From the NCBI GenBank assembly GCA_017445015.1, contig JAFSVL010000023.1, forward strand, positions 1 to 60,500: a stretch of 60,500 bases of DNA, given 5' to 3'. The number at the start of each line of letters is the position of its first letter. Positions within the stretch are counted from its first letter, which is position 1. Below the pieces are notes generated by a model. It ran no database searches, was not told the DNA's origin, and worked only from the letters and a program-made list of their open reading frames with translations. Position numbers and translations under genes: made by a program. Of this stretch, positions 18,290 through 27,211 are shown piece after piece. This stretch comes from Bacteroidales bacterium. Lineage in GTDB: Bacteria > Bacteroidota > Bacteroidia > Bacteroidales > UBA932.

Positions 18290-19302
18290 AACGCCATACC
18301 CTGATTACCGGGGAGCCCTTTGCCTTTGAAAGCGGCGGATCCCTGGATTCGCTGACGCTCGTGTATCATACTTCCGACCGTGACTACCGTCCCGGAGAGA
18401 AGGTCATCTGGATCTGTCATGCGCTTACCGGAAATTCCGACCCGGAAGACTGGTGGCCCCAGATGGTGGGGAAGGGCTGTCTCATCGACCCGGAAAAATA
18501 TTATGTCGTCTGTGCCGGAATGCTTTGTTCTCCTTACGGTTCCAGCGGCCCTTCGAGCCTCAATCCCGCGACGGGGAAACCCTGGTTCCTGGATTTTCCG
18601 GAGACGACGGTGCGCGATATCGTACATGCGAACATCCTTGTACGCAAGCACTTGGGCATCGGACATATCGATATGATGCTGGGACCTTCCATCGGCGGGT
18701 TCCAGACCCTCGAATGGTGCATCATGGAACCGGAAGTCATCGGCTCGGCGATATTCCTCGCCACCGCGACGCGGGTTTCCCCGTACCTGACGGCGTTTAA
18801 CGAGTCGCAGCGGATGGCCCTGCTCGCGGACCCTTCTTTCAAGGAGGCGAAGTCGCTCGATGGCGGCCGTGACGGCCTGGCCTGCGCGCGCTCCATCGCC
18901 CTGATTTCCTACCGTACCTATGACGGGTACAACGCCACGCAGGAGGAAAAGGATCCGGATACGCTTTTTGCGGACCGGGCTGGCTCCTATCAGCGCTATC
19001 AGGGGCTGAAACTGGTGCGCCGCTTTGACGCCTACAGTTATTGGTACCTTACCCGTTCGCTCGATTCACAGAACGTAGGCCGCGGCCGCGGGGGAGTGCA
19101 GGCGGCACTTTCGCGCATCAAGGCCCGCTGTGCCGTCATCAGCATCGATTCCGACGTACTCTTTCCTCCGAAGCACGGAAAGGAGACCGTGGCAGCGCTC
19201 AAGTGGGCAAGTTACTATGAAATCTCGTCGATTTACGGGCACGACGGTTTCCTCATCGAACACGACCAGCTTACCGCCATCCTCGCTCCGCTGATGCCCT
19301 AG
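18286..19302 (+). CDS. metX: Homoserine O-acetyltransferase
   Basis: A 338-residue alpha/beta hydrolase-fold acyltransferase using acetyl-CoA and homoserine. The nucleophile elbow is 'LGPSIGGFQTLEW', the acid is in 'SIDSDVLFPP', and the histidine lies in 'IYGHDGFLIEHDQ'. The usual elbow is GGSMGG, so the GPSIGG form is a mild variant that keeps the serine. It closes the plus-strand biosynthetic run and converges on the LytTR regulator with a 63-bp gap in which I see no clear terminator. Confidence 0.93.
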   Translation: MKRHTLITGEPFAFESGGSLDSLTLVYHTSDRDYRPGEKVIWICHALTGNSDPEDWWPQMVGKGCLIDPEKYYVVCAGMLCSPYGSSGPSSLNPATGKPWFLDFPETTVRDIVHANILVRKHLGIGHIDMMLGPSIGGFQTLEWCIMEPEVIGSAIFLATATRVSPYLTAFNESQRMALLADPSFKEAKSLDGGRDGLACARSIALISYRTYDGYNATQEEKDPDTLFADRAGSYQRYQGLKLVRRFDAYSYWYLTRSLDSQNVGRGRGGVQAALSRIKARCAVISIDSDVLFPPKHGKETVAALKWASYYEISSIYGHDGFLIEHDQLTAILAPLMP

Positions 19303-19365
19303 CCTTCTCGGGTGCGGCCCGTATCTGCTCGCCAATGGGACAGCAATCTCGGCGTTTTGCTTGTA

Positions 19366-20064
19366 TTAGCAGGAGGCAAGATATTCCGCGAAGGCCGGCC
19401 GGTAACTTTCTCCTACCGGGAGCGTCTTTCCGTTGTCGAGCCTGACAGATGTCCGGGACGCTTCCGCAATATGCCCGAGGGCGACGATATAGGAGCGGTG
19501 GATGCGCATAAAGCGCTCAGGGGGAAGTTGTCCGATGAGATGTTTCAGGCTATACAGCACGACAAGGGGCGTGTCCGAATCCGATAGAAACAGCCTGATA
19601 TATTCACTCATGCTCTCCACATACACAATCTTATGGATATCGACATTGACGGTCCTGTAATCCGCCTTGAAGTGCAGGATGGGGTCTGTCTCCCGGGCGG
19701 AAACGGCCGCCTTCATCTCCAGATGGGCGCACAACTTCTCGCAGGAGGCAAGGAATTCCTTGAAACTGAAGGGCTTCAGAAGATAGTCCACCGCATTGAC
19801 CCTGAATCCCTCGACGGCATATTCCGAATAGGCCGTAGTAAATATCACGGCCGGAGGATGCGGCAGCGACTTGATAAAATCCATCCCGCTCAGGTCCGGC
19901 ATGTTGATATCCAGGAAAAGGGCGTCGGCCTGTTCGAGAAAAGGCGCTGCCGCCGCCGCGCTCCTGCAGGCGGAGACAAGCGTCAGGAAAGGGACCTTCC
20001 CGACATACAGTTCCATCTGACGGAGGGCGAGCGGTTCGTCATCTATGACAATGACACGTATCAT
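19366..20064 (-). CDS. LytTR-family response regulator
   Basis: A 232-residue two-component regulator. The receiver domain (1-115) has the acidic pair 'IDDEP', the phospho-acceptor Asp in 'ALFLDINMPDLSG', Thr in 'IFTTAYSEYAVEGF' and Lys in 'DYLLKPFSF'. The C-terminal LytTR DNA-binding domain (about 135-232) contains 'VYVESMSEYIRLFL' and 'RFMRIHRSYIVAL'. Its start overlaps the kinase stop in an ATGA, so the pair is co-translated. No direct target sites are obvious. Confidence 0.93.
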   Translation of the reverse strand: MIRVIVIDDEPLALRQMELYVGKVPFLTLVSACRSAAAAAPFLEQADALFLDINMPDLSGMDFIKSLPHPPAVIFTTAYSEYAVEGFRVNAVDYLLKPFSFKEFLASCEKLCAHLEMKAAVSARETDPILHFKADYRTVNVDIHKIVYVESMSEYIRLFLSDSDTPLVVLYSLKHLIGQLPPERFMRIHRSYIVALGHIAEASRTSVRLDNGKTLPVGESYRPAFAEYLASC

Positions 20065-20987
20065 GATGCCGGAAATTCGGGTTGGCAGGGGAAGGTCAGC
20101 AGGACGTCGTAACGTCCTCCGTCGCTATCAATGATAAGGGTGTAGGATTTCCCGTAAAGCAGCGTCAGACGTTTCCGGATATTGTCCAGGCCGATGCCAT
20201 GCCGCTCATCGGTCCGGGACGGATGGGAAGTGTTGGCGCAGCGGAACACGACGTTCCCGTCCTGCAATTCCACTTTGATATCTATGTAGGATTCTTCAGC
20301 ATAACTTACCCCATGCTTGAAGGCATTCTCCACAAAGGAGGCCATCACAAGCGGAGGGACAAGGACGTCGCCGTACTGTTCCGGGAAATGCGTTTCAATC
20401 CGAAGGGCCTCTTCGGTATATCGCAGCCGCATCAGGGAGATGAAATGCTCGATAAAATCCAGTTCCCTCTCCAGCGGGATGGTGGGTGAATCGCCCTCAT
20501 AGAGAAGGATGCGCATCATTTTCGAGAACTCCCCGATACTTTCCTTTGCCTTTTCAGGATCCAGATCGACCAGCGCATGGATATTATTGAGCGTATTCAT
20601 CAAAAAATGGGGATTGATCTGGTACCGGAGGGTTTCGAGCCTTTGTTTTGTATTTTCGGCCTCCAGTTCTTTCAGCCGTCGCGCCCTGCGCCGGGACTCT
20701 TCATAGTAATAGGCACCGAGGTCCACGCCCACAAACAGGATTCCCATGATCAGTTTCATCACCTCCGGACGAAGCCTTCTTTCCGGCTCCGGCCCTGTTC
20801 TGCCAAATTCCGGTGGAGGTGGCGGCCCCGGCTCAAAGCGCTGTCCCGGGGAAAGGCACCAGTATCCGAACCCGGTGAGCAGTACCAGCGTAAGTATAAG
20901 GTACAATGGAAGTTTCTTCCTGATCAGGGGCGCCAGGAGGAAGTGATGGACCAAAACAAGAAGCAGGAAGGGGAGCAGGGTTTTCAT
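20061..20987 (-). CDS. LytS/YehU-type sensor histidine kinase
   Basis: A 308-residue membrane kinase. The N-terminus holds two closely spaced hydrophobic helices (roughly residues 4-42), a short proline-rich loop with 'PGPPPPPEFG', and a third helix near residue 80. A coiled segment leads to the His_kinase domain with phospho-acceptor 'RYQINPHFLMNTLNNIHALV', followed by an ATPase domain with 'ASFVENAFKHGV' and 'GIGLDNIRKRL'. There is no large sensor domain, so the signal is probably membrane or partner derived. I start it at the ATG 20987 (MKTLLPFL); longer frames run into the pectinesterase gene 13 bp upstream. Confidence 0.9.
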   Translation of the reverse strand: MKTLLPFLLLVLVHHFLLAPLIRKKLPLYLILTLVLLTGFGYWCLSPGQRFEPGPPPPPEFGRTGPEPERRLRPEVMKLIMGILFVGVDLGAYYYEESRRRARRLKELEAENTKQRLETLRYQINPHFLMNTLNNIHALVDLDPEKAKESIGEFSKMMRILLYEGDSPTIPLERELDFIEHFISLMRLRYTEEALRIETHFPEQYGDVLVPPLVMASFVENAFKHGVSYAEESYIDIKVELQDGNVVFRCANTSHPSRTDERHGIGLDNIRKRLTLLYGKSYTLIIDSDGGRYDVLLTFPCQPEFPAS

Positions 20988-21000
20988 GGAGCCCGGCGGT

Positions 21001-22446
21001 CTATTCGCCAAGGACTGCCTGGCGGCTGGAGAAGGCTTCGGCTTCGGTTTCGCTGAGGACGCGGTAACAGACGCTGCTGTGTACGACGGGGGCGCCGTTG
21101 ATATCGACGCTTCCGTATTCTTTCCAGCCGGTGGCCGCCGTAGCCTTCGAGGGATTGGGAAGGGGATTTTCGTACCAGCCTTTGCCCGAAATGACCGGTT
21201 CCATCGTACAACCCACGAAGGTGACATTGTCGTACACTTTGCTGTCGCCGCCGGAGCGTGCCAGATACATGCTGCCGTTAGCGACGCCTTCTCCGGCGGT
21301 CAGACGGCAGTTCAGGAATACGAATCCTTTGTCACCGGCATTTCCCGTGCGCGCCTGGACGATGTATCCCGGTGCGAGGGAGCGGATTTCACAGTCTTCA
21401 AAGAGGCAGGCGGCAGGGTAGCCCCAGATATAATCGCAGTGCCCGGCAATCAGGCTGTTGTGTACATAGACGATTCCTTTGCAGAGGAAGGTGTCCTGGA
21501 GGGAGATGAACGCGCAATTTTCCACCGTCAGGCGATGGCTGCCATTCCCGGAATTAAAATAAATCGCTTCCGCCTGGCCTTTGAGTTCGCCGAAACTGTT
21601 CTCGATCGTCAGACCTTCGAGGGTAAGGTCGTCGCAGTTCTCCGTCAGGAACAGTCCGCGGCCGCCCAGTACGCCCACGGCTTTCCCGATTTCGGGCTTC
21701 TTGTCGCTGCCGGCGCCGCTTCCGGTGCTCCAGCTTTCATTGTTGGGATAGACGATGCGCGTTTTGTCGCTGCCCGCCCCCTTGAGCGTCAGGTGGTTCT
21801 TGTTGCGGAGGTAAAGCATTTCACGGTAGGTCCCTTCCGCGATATCTATCGTGATTTCAGCGCTTTGGCCGATGCTGCCGGCGTAGGTGAGTGCGCCCTG
21901 GACCGTACAGAAATCCCCGCTGCCGTCCGCATTGACTTGCAGAAGGGTCTTGGAGACGGGTTTGGCCCGGGTCTTGAATTCCGCTGTGAATCCCGCATCG
22001 GAGACGACATAGTATTCCTTGTCAAACTCCAGCACTCCGCTGTGGAGCTTGATTTCCAGACAGTTGCCGGAAATCCGAAGGGGAGTGTAGTGTACCGGGC
22101 GGTAACGCCCGCCGGAAGGGAGCGCGTCCATGAAACTGTGGAACAGGGTCTCCTTGTTGATTTGTGCGGCGGGAATCATCGTGCCGTCGCTTTCCCTTAC
22201 GGTGACCTTTGCCAGGTCTGCAAGGTCGATGCAGTCCACTTCTTTGTCCGTATCCTTGCGGAAAACCCGGATGCAGCCGCTCTCTCCCAGTACGGGGGCG
22301 GTGTCGAATCCCAGTTTCAAGGGAGCGTCGGTACAGACCGTCATCTCCGGTTCGACGGGCGGTTCGGGGGGAGGGAGGACAGGGTCCGTATCATTGTTGC
22401 AGGAAATCATGGCCAGCAGGGCCGCAAAAAGGAGGCAGCGTTTCAT
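21001..22446 (-). CDS. Pectinesterase (CE8) lipoprotein
   Basis: A 481-residue secreted carbohydrate esterase. The signal peptide ends in a lipobox 'AMISC' (Cys16), followed by a proline-rich linker and an Ig-like N-terminal region. The CE8 right-handed beta-helix starts near residue 160 with 'VNADGSGDFCTVQGAL'. Family motifs are 'GQAEAIYF' (Gln), 'FISLQDTFLC' (Gln-Asp) and 'HCDYIWGYPAACLFEDCEI' (Asp; usually DFIFG). It de-esterifies pectin at the cell surface. The histidine kinase gene starts 13 bp after its stop on the same strand, suggesting cotranscription. Confidence 0.93.
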   Translation of the reverse strand: MKRCLLFAALLAMISCNNDTDPVLPPPEPPVEPEMTVCTDAPLKLGFDTAPVLGESGCIRVFRKDTDKEVDCIDLADLAKVTVRESDGTMIPAAQINKETLFHSFMDALPSGGRYRPVHYTPLRISGNCLEIKLHSGVLEFDKEYYVVSDAGFTAEFKTRAKPVSKTLLQVNADGSGDFCTVQGALTYAGSIGQSAEITIDIAEGTYREMLYLRNKNHLTLKGAGSDKTRIVYPNNESWSTGSGAGSDKKPEIGKAVGVLGGRGLFLTENCDDLTLEGLTIENSFGELKGQAEAIYFNSGNGSHRLTVENCAFISLQDTFLCKGIVYVHNSLIAGHCDYIWGYPAACLFEDCEIRSLAPGYIVQARTGNAGDKGFVFLNCRLTAGEGVANGSMYLARSGGDSKVYDNVTFVGCTMEPVISGKGWYENPLPNPSKATAATGWKEYGSVDINGAPVVHSSVCYRVLSETEAEAFSSRQAVLGE

Positions 22447-22480
22447 GCGCGTTTCTGTGTTATATGTGTGTGTTAATTCA

Positions 22481-22526
22481 CAAAGGTACGAAATATTACG
22501 GATTCCGGAGAAAATAATTATTTTTG
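22481..22526. promoter_or_regulatory. Divergent promoters for pectinesterase and the coiled-coil protein
   Basis: On the minus strand TACCTTTG (22488-22481) lies 34 bp before the pectinesterase start. On the plus strand TATTTTTG (22519-22526) lies 21 bp before the ATG at 22548. Both match the TAnnTTTG consensus. Confidence 0.6.
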
Positions 22527-22547
22527 TGTCCTAAAATATTGCCAATC

Positions 22548-23087
22548 ATGAAAAAGATTCTGTTCATTAGCATTGCGCTCTTGGCTTTCGGGTTCTCCGC
22601 ATCCGCCCAGGATATGGTGGAGCATAACCGGGCCGCCGTCCAGGAAGCGGAAACGTATTACAATGAGATCTCTGCCCGGAATAACGCCAAGATAGACCAT
22701 ATCCAGTCCGGCTTGGGTGAAAGCCAGCAGGAGCTTGCCCGCCTGCAGAGCGAACTCAAGATGGCAAAGGTCAAGGAAAAGCATCTCAGCAAATCGCTCA
22801 GCCTCCAGAGGCAGAAACTGAATCTCCAGCGGAAAAGTGACGCGGACCAGCTTTCGCGCAGCATTACGAAAAATGAAATCGAAGGCTTCAAGACGGAACT
22901 CTCGGAGGCCAAAGATCTGCGTGTGCGTCTTTCCAGGGAAGTGGACACGATGAAGAAATCCATCTCGTCGGACAAGAGGCAGATTTCGTCGCTCAAGAAA
23001 GAGATTTCCGAAGCGAAGAAGGTGCTCAATCAGAATGAGAAGACGCTGAAAGCCAGCGAAAAACTTCAGAATTCCGCGGCGAAATAG
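22548..23087 (+). CDS. Secreted coiled-coil protein of unknown function
   Basis: A 179-residue protein with a clear signal peptide (MKKILFISIALLAFGFSASAQ, cut after residue 21). Almost all the rest is a charged heptad-rich coiled coil containing many Lys, Glu, Ser and Leu, for example 'LKKEISEAKKVLNQNEKTL'. No catalytic motif is visible. It probably sits in the periplasm as a structural or scaffold protein. I start it at the ATG 22548, because an upstream GTG at 22524 overlaps the promoter. The end overlaps the convergent Nif3-like gene by 22 bp. Confidence 0.8.
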   Translation: MKKILFISIALLAFGFSASAQDMVEHNRAAVQEAETYYNEISARNNAKIDHIQSGLGESQQELARLQSELKMAKVKEKHLSKSLSLQRQKLNLQRKSDADQLSRSITKNEIEGFKTELSEAKDLRVRLSREVDTMKKSISSDKRQISSLKKEISEAKKVLNQNEKTLKASEKLQNSAAK

Positions 23088-23851
23088 CGTACGGGGTTCG
23101 TCGGCTTGCTGGCGTGCAGGATTTTAAGTTGCGGGAATCCGGCGGAGATGAGGTCGCTGAGCAGTCCGACAGCGCAGCCTTCGCTTTCGTAATGGCCCAG
23201 CTGGACGAGCAGCATCCCCTCGGCTTCGAACCAGTCATGATAATGGAGTTCGCCTGTAATAAAGCAGTCGGCTCCTTTTTTTTGCGCTTCCGCCAGCAGG
23301 AAGTTTCCTGCGCCTCCGCAAAGGGCGACCGTCTTTACCGGGGCACCTTCGGCACCATGGAATTGCAGGCCGCGTGCCTCGAAGCGCTGAGCGAGCAAGT
23401 GCAGGAAGTCCGCCCGGCTGACGCGCTGCGGCAGTGTCCCGACAGCGCCGTTCCAGCTGCCGTTTGCATTTTCCGACAGGGGGGCGAGGTTTTCCAGGCC
23501 GATGCATCCGGCGATGCGGCGGTTTACCCCCTGCGGGGAATTATCCAGGTTCGTATGGGCGCTATAGAGGCAGATACCCGCGCGCAGGGCCTTCTCCACG
23601 CAGCGCTGCTGCCAACTCAGCCCGCAGACCTGGCGCAGGGGCCGGAAAATCAGCGGGTGGTGGGAAACGACAAGATTGCAGCCTTTCCGGATGGCCTCGT
23701 CAATCACTTTTTCCGTGATGTCGAGGCTGACGAGCACCCCCGTCACCTGTGTCTGCGGATTTCCGACCTGAAGGCCGGCGTTGTCATATTCTTCCTGCCA
23801 GTGCAGCGGGGCCGTCTGCTCGATGAGCGCGGCTATCTCTTGAACGTCCAT
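23066..23851 (-). CDS. Nif3-like dinuclear metal centre protein, short form
   Basis: A 261-residue NIF3/YbgI-family protein. The metal ligands are visible in 'VSHHPLIFRPL' and 'YSAHTNLDN' in the N-terminal half and in 'GELHYHDWFEAEG' and 'LGHYESEG' near the end. The family forms toroidal hexamers; some members have GTP cyclohydrolase-like activity, but the general function is unresolved. Many Bacteroidota homologues are near 365 residues with an inserted PII-like domain, which this one lacks. The start is the ATG at 23851, only 5 bp downstream of a TAnnTTTG promoter; the longer frame to 24013 overlaps the divergent mscS gene. Confidence 0.9.
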   Translation of the reverse strand: MDVQEIAALIEQTAPLHWQEEYDNAGLQVGNPQTQVTGVLVSLDITEKVIDEAIRKGCNLVVSHHPLIFRPLRQVCGLSWQQRCVEKALRAGICLYSAHTNLDNSPQGVNRRIAGCIGLENLAPLSENANGSWNGAVGTLPQRVSRADFLHLLAQRFEARGLQFHGAEGAPVKTVALCGGAGNFLLAEAQKKGADCFITGELHYHDWFEAEGMLLVQLGHYESEGCAVGLLSDLISAGFPQLKILHASKPTNPVRYFAAEF

Positions 23852-23856
23852 GGATA

Positions 23857-23885
23857 CAAAGTTATTTAAATTATTCCTATCTTTG
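23857..23885. promoter_or_regulatory. Overlapping divergent promoters, nif3-like and mscS genes
   Basis: TAACTTTG on the minus strand (23864-23857) and TATCTTTG on the plus strand (23878-23885) match the Bacteroidota -7 element. The first is so close to the Nif3-like start that the message would be almost leaderless. Confidence 0.6.
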
Positions 23886-23899
23886 AAAAATTTGTGAAT

Positions 23900-25360
23900 A
23901 TGATCATGACAATATTGCAGCAGGCGCTCATTTTTGCATGGCTCGTGGCGTCCGTCCTGCTTTGTATCCGTGTCCGCAGGCTGGAACCCGCACAACTCCG
24001 CGCCGCGGTACACCTGTGCCTGCCCGTCCTTGTCCTGGCCCTTCCGGTTCTGGCCTCCCGCTTTTTCCGCTGGCCTGCCAATCTGGAAAAATGGATCTTT
24101 TTTTCGATCCTCATAGTATTCAGTCTCTGGCAGTTGATTTCATGCCGTAAGCACGGCCGCAAGGCGCATGTCTATGACCGCACCGCCTCCTGGCTGTCCT
24201 TTTTGCTGATGCTGGCGGCGACGGTGCTGTCCTTGACCGGTCACCGTGAGTTCTGCCTCCCTGTCGTCCTGTGGTGGGTGATTCTGGTTGCCTTGGTTTC
24301 CTCGTTGCGGGTGCTCCTCATTCTGATGAACCATTATTACCGGAATTATGTAGGGCATCGGGTTGAGTCAGAGGGGAAAAGCATACGCATCACCTGGTTC
24401 TATGACTTGCTGAAGATGACGGTTTTTCCCGTGCTGTTTGTCTCCCTGCTGCCGTTCAGTATCGTGTGGGCCTCCTACCTGTCCGGCCTTGACCATCTTG
24501 CCAGGACGCTCATACTCACCCCGTTTATCAAACTGATGACTGCGCAGGGGGAGCCGGCACTGACGGTTTCCATGCTGATGTTGCTGATTTCGGTTGCCCT
24601 CTTCTATGTTTTCCGTTATCTGAATTATTTCATCAAGTCCTGGTATGGCGTGTTAAAGCGTGCCCGTACCGGAACGGATGAGGAATTCACGCTGGCGAAT
24701 AACCTTATCGCCGTCCTGGTATGGTTCCTTTATGCCGTCGTTATCGTGAATCTGCTCAATATCCCCACAGGCGCGCTGGCTATGGTGGGTACGGGACTGG
24801 CGGCCGGCGTGGGACTTGCCATGAAGGATATAATCAATAACGCGGTTTATGGCATCCAGTTGATGTCCGGGCGCCTGAAGGTAGGGGACTGGATTGTCTG
24901 TGACGGAATGCGCGGCCAGGTCAGCGCCATCAGTTATCAGAGCACGCAGGTCCGTACCATCGACGGCGGCTTGGTTTCCTTCCTCAATGCCGACCTGTTT
25001 GGCAAGAATTTCAAAAATCTGACCCGTGGCTATGCTTATGAATTCGTGAAAATCATCTTCGGCGTGCGCTATGGTACGGATGTGGAAAAAGTGAGGTCGG
25101 TGGTGCAGGAAGCGTTGCTGCCGTTGCAGGTCCGCAATGAGAACGGGATGGATGTCGTCGATCCGGCGCGGGGCGTTTCCGTCGTCTTTGAGGAGTTTGC
25201 CGACAGCAGCGTGAATGTGGCGGTGAAGCAGTTTGTGCTCGTCCACCTCAAAGCGGTCTATACCGCGCAGGCGCAGGAACTGATTTACAATGCCTTGAAC
25301 GCTTCCGGCATCGAAATCCCCTTCCCGCAGCGGGATATCCATATCGTTACGCAGGAATAG
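23900..25360 (+). CDS. MscS-family mechanosensitive ion channel
   Basis: A 486-residue inner-membrane channel. The N-terminal 260 residues contain about seven hydrophobic helices with charged breaks. The conserved MscS pore and beta domain runs from about residue 280: 'GTGLAAGVGLAMKDIINN' forms the glycine-alanine pore helix, and 'LKVGDWIVCDGMRGQVSAIS' with 'VSFLNADLFGKNFKN' is the beta domain. It relieves hypo-osmotic stress. The ATG at 23900 is preferred over the in-frame GTG 6 bp upstream. It converges on the MBOAT gene with a 6-bp gap. Confidence 0.93.
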   Translation: MIMTILQQALIFAWLVASVLLCIRVRRLEPAQLRAAVHLCLPVLVLALPVLASRFFRWPANLEKWIFFSILIVFSLWQLISCRKHGRKAHVYDRTASWLSFLLMLAATVLSLTGHREFCLPVVLWWVILVALVSSLRVLLILMNHYYRNYVGHRVESEGKSIRITWFYDLLKMTVFPVLFVSLLPFSIVWASYLSGLDHLARTLILTPFIKLMTAQGEPALTVSMLMLLISVALFYVFRYLNYFIKSWYGVLKRARTGTDEEFTLANNLIAVLVWFLYAVVIVNLLNIPTGALAMVGTGLAAGVGLAMKDIINNAVYGIQLMSGRLKVGDWIVCDGMRGQVSAISYQSTQVRTIDGGLVSFLNADLFGKNFKNLTRGYAYEFVKIIFGVRYGTDVEKVRSVVQEALLPLQVRNENGMDVVDPARGVSVVFEEFADSSVNVAVKQFVLVHLKAVYTAQAQELIYNALNASGIEIPFPQRDIHIVTQE

Positions 25361-25366
25361 CGGTTT

Positions 25367-27211
25367 CTAAAACTGGAAATAGATAAAAGGCTGGGTGTCA
25401 GCGGTGACAAACTGATAGACCAGCATGATGACGGCGACCGTAAGGACCGCCATGACGGGTAGCGGAGTGGAGGCAAAGACCAGGCGGTAATACCGCTTCC
25501 AGCGCTCCGGAATCCAGTGAATCAGCAGCCCGGCGAGGACCAGCAGGAAAATGCGCCGGTATTCAAAGCAGATGGAGGGAATCGTGACGGGATTCCATGC
25601 GGAGCCGATCTGGTTGACCATGTCACGGGCGGTCTTCCAGGCCACCTCGTTGGCCGTAGCCGGGTCCAGATTGGAACCGCTGCGGAAGAAAAGCCGGGTA
25701 AAGGTGATGAAGGTAAAGGTCTGGGCGACGCCCCAGCAACCGGCCAGTGCCCGGCGGAACCAGCCTTCCGGCCGATGGGATACGGCGGCATTCACTCCCC
25801 GTACCAGCGTGACGGCAGCGATGATGGCGCTCCAGACCAGGAGGATGTTCCAGACCGGGGCGGGGAAGAAGTGGCGCAGGATGGTCACGGCGCAGCTTGC
25901 CGCCAGGGTCAGTGCGACCCTCCATCCCCAGCGCATGTCCTTCCAGAGAATGTATATAATCATCCCGATGCCGTTCAGTCCGCCCCAGAGGATGAAATTC
26001 CAACTGGCGCCGTGCCACATGCCGCCGAAGAGCATGGTGATGAAGCGGTTGATGTTGGAAATGATTTTCTTGCGGTTTTTTTGACTGAAAATTCCGATGA
26101 GGGTCATCGAAATGCCGACGGCTGCAATAAGGACCGCCACCACGACGCTGCCGGAAAGGACCAGCGCCACGGCCGCAAAGACCAGGATCCAGAACCAGGT
26201 GCCGAAACTGGCCCGCCGGTTTCCGCCGAGCGGGAAATAAAGGTAGGATTTGAGCCAGCGGCTCAGGGACATGTGCCAGCGCCGCCAGAAATCCTGGGGA
26301 TTGGTCGCTTTATAAGGGGAATTGAAATTCCGCGGCAGGTAGAAGCCCATCAACGCGGCAACGCCGATGGCAATGTCCGTATATCCGGAAAAATCGGCAT
26401 ACACCTGAAGCGAATAGGCAAAAAGGGCCACCAGGTTCTCAAAGCCCGAAAAGAGCAGGGGATTGTCGAATACGCGGTCAACGAAATTTACGGCGATGTA
26501 ATCGCTCAGGATGATTTTTTTGGCGAGGCCGTTGAGAATCCAGAAAACGGCGATTCCGAAGCCTCTGCGGCTTAAATTAAACTTCCGGTGCAGTTGCGGG
26601 ATGAATTCGGAGGCCCGGACGATGGGACCGGCCACCAACTGCGGGAAGAAACTCACGTAAAAGCCGAAGTCCAGGATGTTCCTTACGGGTTTGACCTCGT
26701 CCCGATAGACATCCATCGCGTAACTGATCAACTGGAAAATGAAGAAAGAGATACCCACCGGAAGTACGATGGCATCCACCTTGAACAGTTCTTTTCCCGC
26801 GATCATATTGCCCGCCTGCGCGAAGATATCTGTCACGCTGACCTCGATGCCGGTCAGCCCTTTCAGGACATCGGCAAAGAAATAGGCATATTTGAAGTAG
26901 CAGAGCAGCCCCAGTTCTACGACGATGCTGGCAGCCAGGAAAAATCCCCGCCAGAATCCGCCCTTCCGGCACCGTGCCATCCAGCCAGAGAGCAGATAGC
27001 CGGCTGCGATGGCGAAGAGCAGCAGCAGGACCGACAGTCCGCTCGTGCGGTAATAAAAGAAGAGACTGGCAAAAAAGAGGAAACTGTTGCGCAGCAGCGT
27101 CCTGTTCCCGATCAGGGCGAAGATCGCATAGACCACGCCGAAGAAGGCCCAGAAGTAAAATTGGGTGAAAATCAGCGGGGAGTCAGGATTGAAGAGCAGG
27201 AAGGTTTCCAT
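25367..27211 (-). CDS. MBOAT-family O-acyltransferase (AlgI-like)
   Basis: A 614-residue polytopic membrane protein. Typical MBOAT motifs are 'YVSFFPQLVAGPIVRASEF', 'WRRWHMSLSRWLKSYLYFPLGG' and 'MLFGGMWHGASWNFILWGG' with the catalytic histidine. AlgI-like proteins pass acetyl groups from the cytoplasm across the membrane to a partner transferase that decorates an exported glycan. The upstream SGNH protein ends exactly one base before this start and is the likely partner. The acceptor glycan is not identifiable from the sequence. Confidence 0.92.
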   Translation of the reverse strand: METFLLFNPDSPLIFTQFYFWAFFGVVYAIFALIGNRTLLRNSFLFFASLFFYYRTSGLSVLLLLFAIAAGYLLSGWMARCRKGGFWRGFFLAASIVVELGLLCYFKYAYFFADVLKGLTGIEVSVTDIFAQAGNMIAGKELFKVDAIVLPVGISFFIFQLISYAMDVYRDEVKPVRNILDFGFYVSFFPQLVAGPIVRASEFIPQLHRKFNLSRRGFGIAVFWILNGLAKKIILSDYIAVNFVDRVFDNPLLFSGFENLVALFAYSLQVYADFSGYTDIAIGVAALMGFYLPRNFNSPYKATNPQDFWRRWHMSLSRWLKSYLYFPLGGNRRASFGTWFWILVFAAVALVLSGSVVVAVLIAAVGISMTLIGIFSQKNRKKIISNINRFITMLFGGMWHGASWNFILWGGLNGIGMIIYILWKDMRWGWRVALTLAASCAVTILRHFFPAPVWNILLVWSAIIAAVTLVRGVNAAVSHRPEGWFRRALAGCWGVAQTFTFITFTRLFFRSGSNLDPATANEVAWKTARDMVNQIGSAWNPVTIPSICFEYRRIFLLVLAGLLIHWIPERWKRYYRLVFASTPLPVMAVLTVAVIMLVYQFVTADTQPFIYFQF

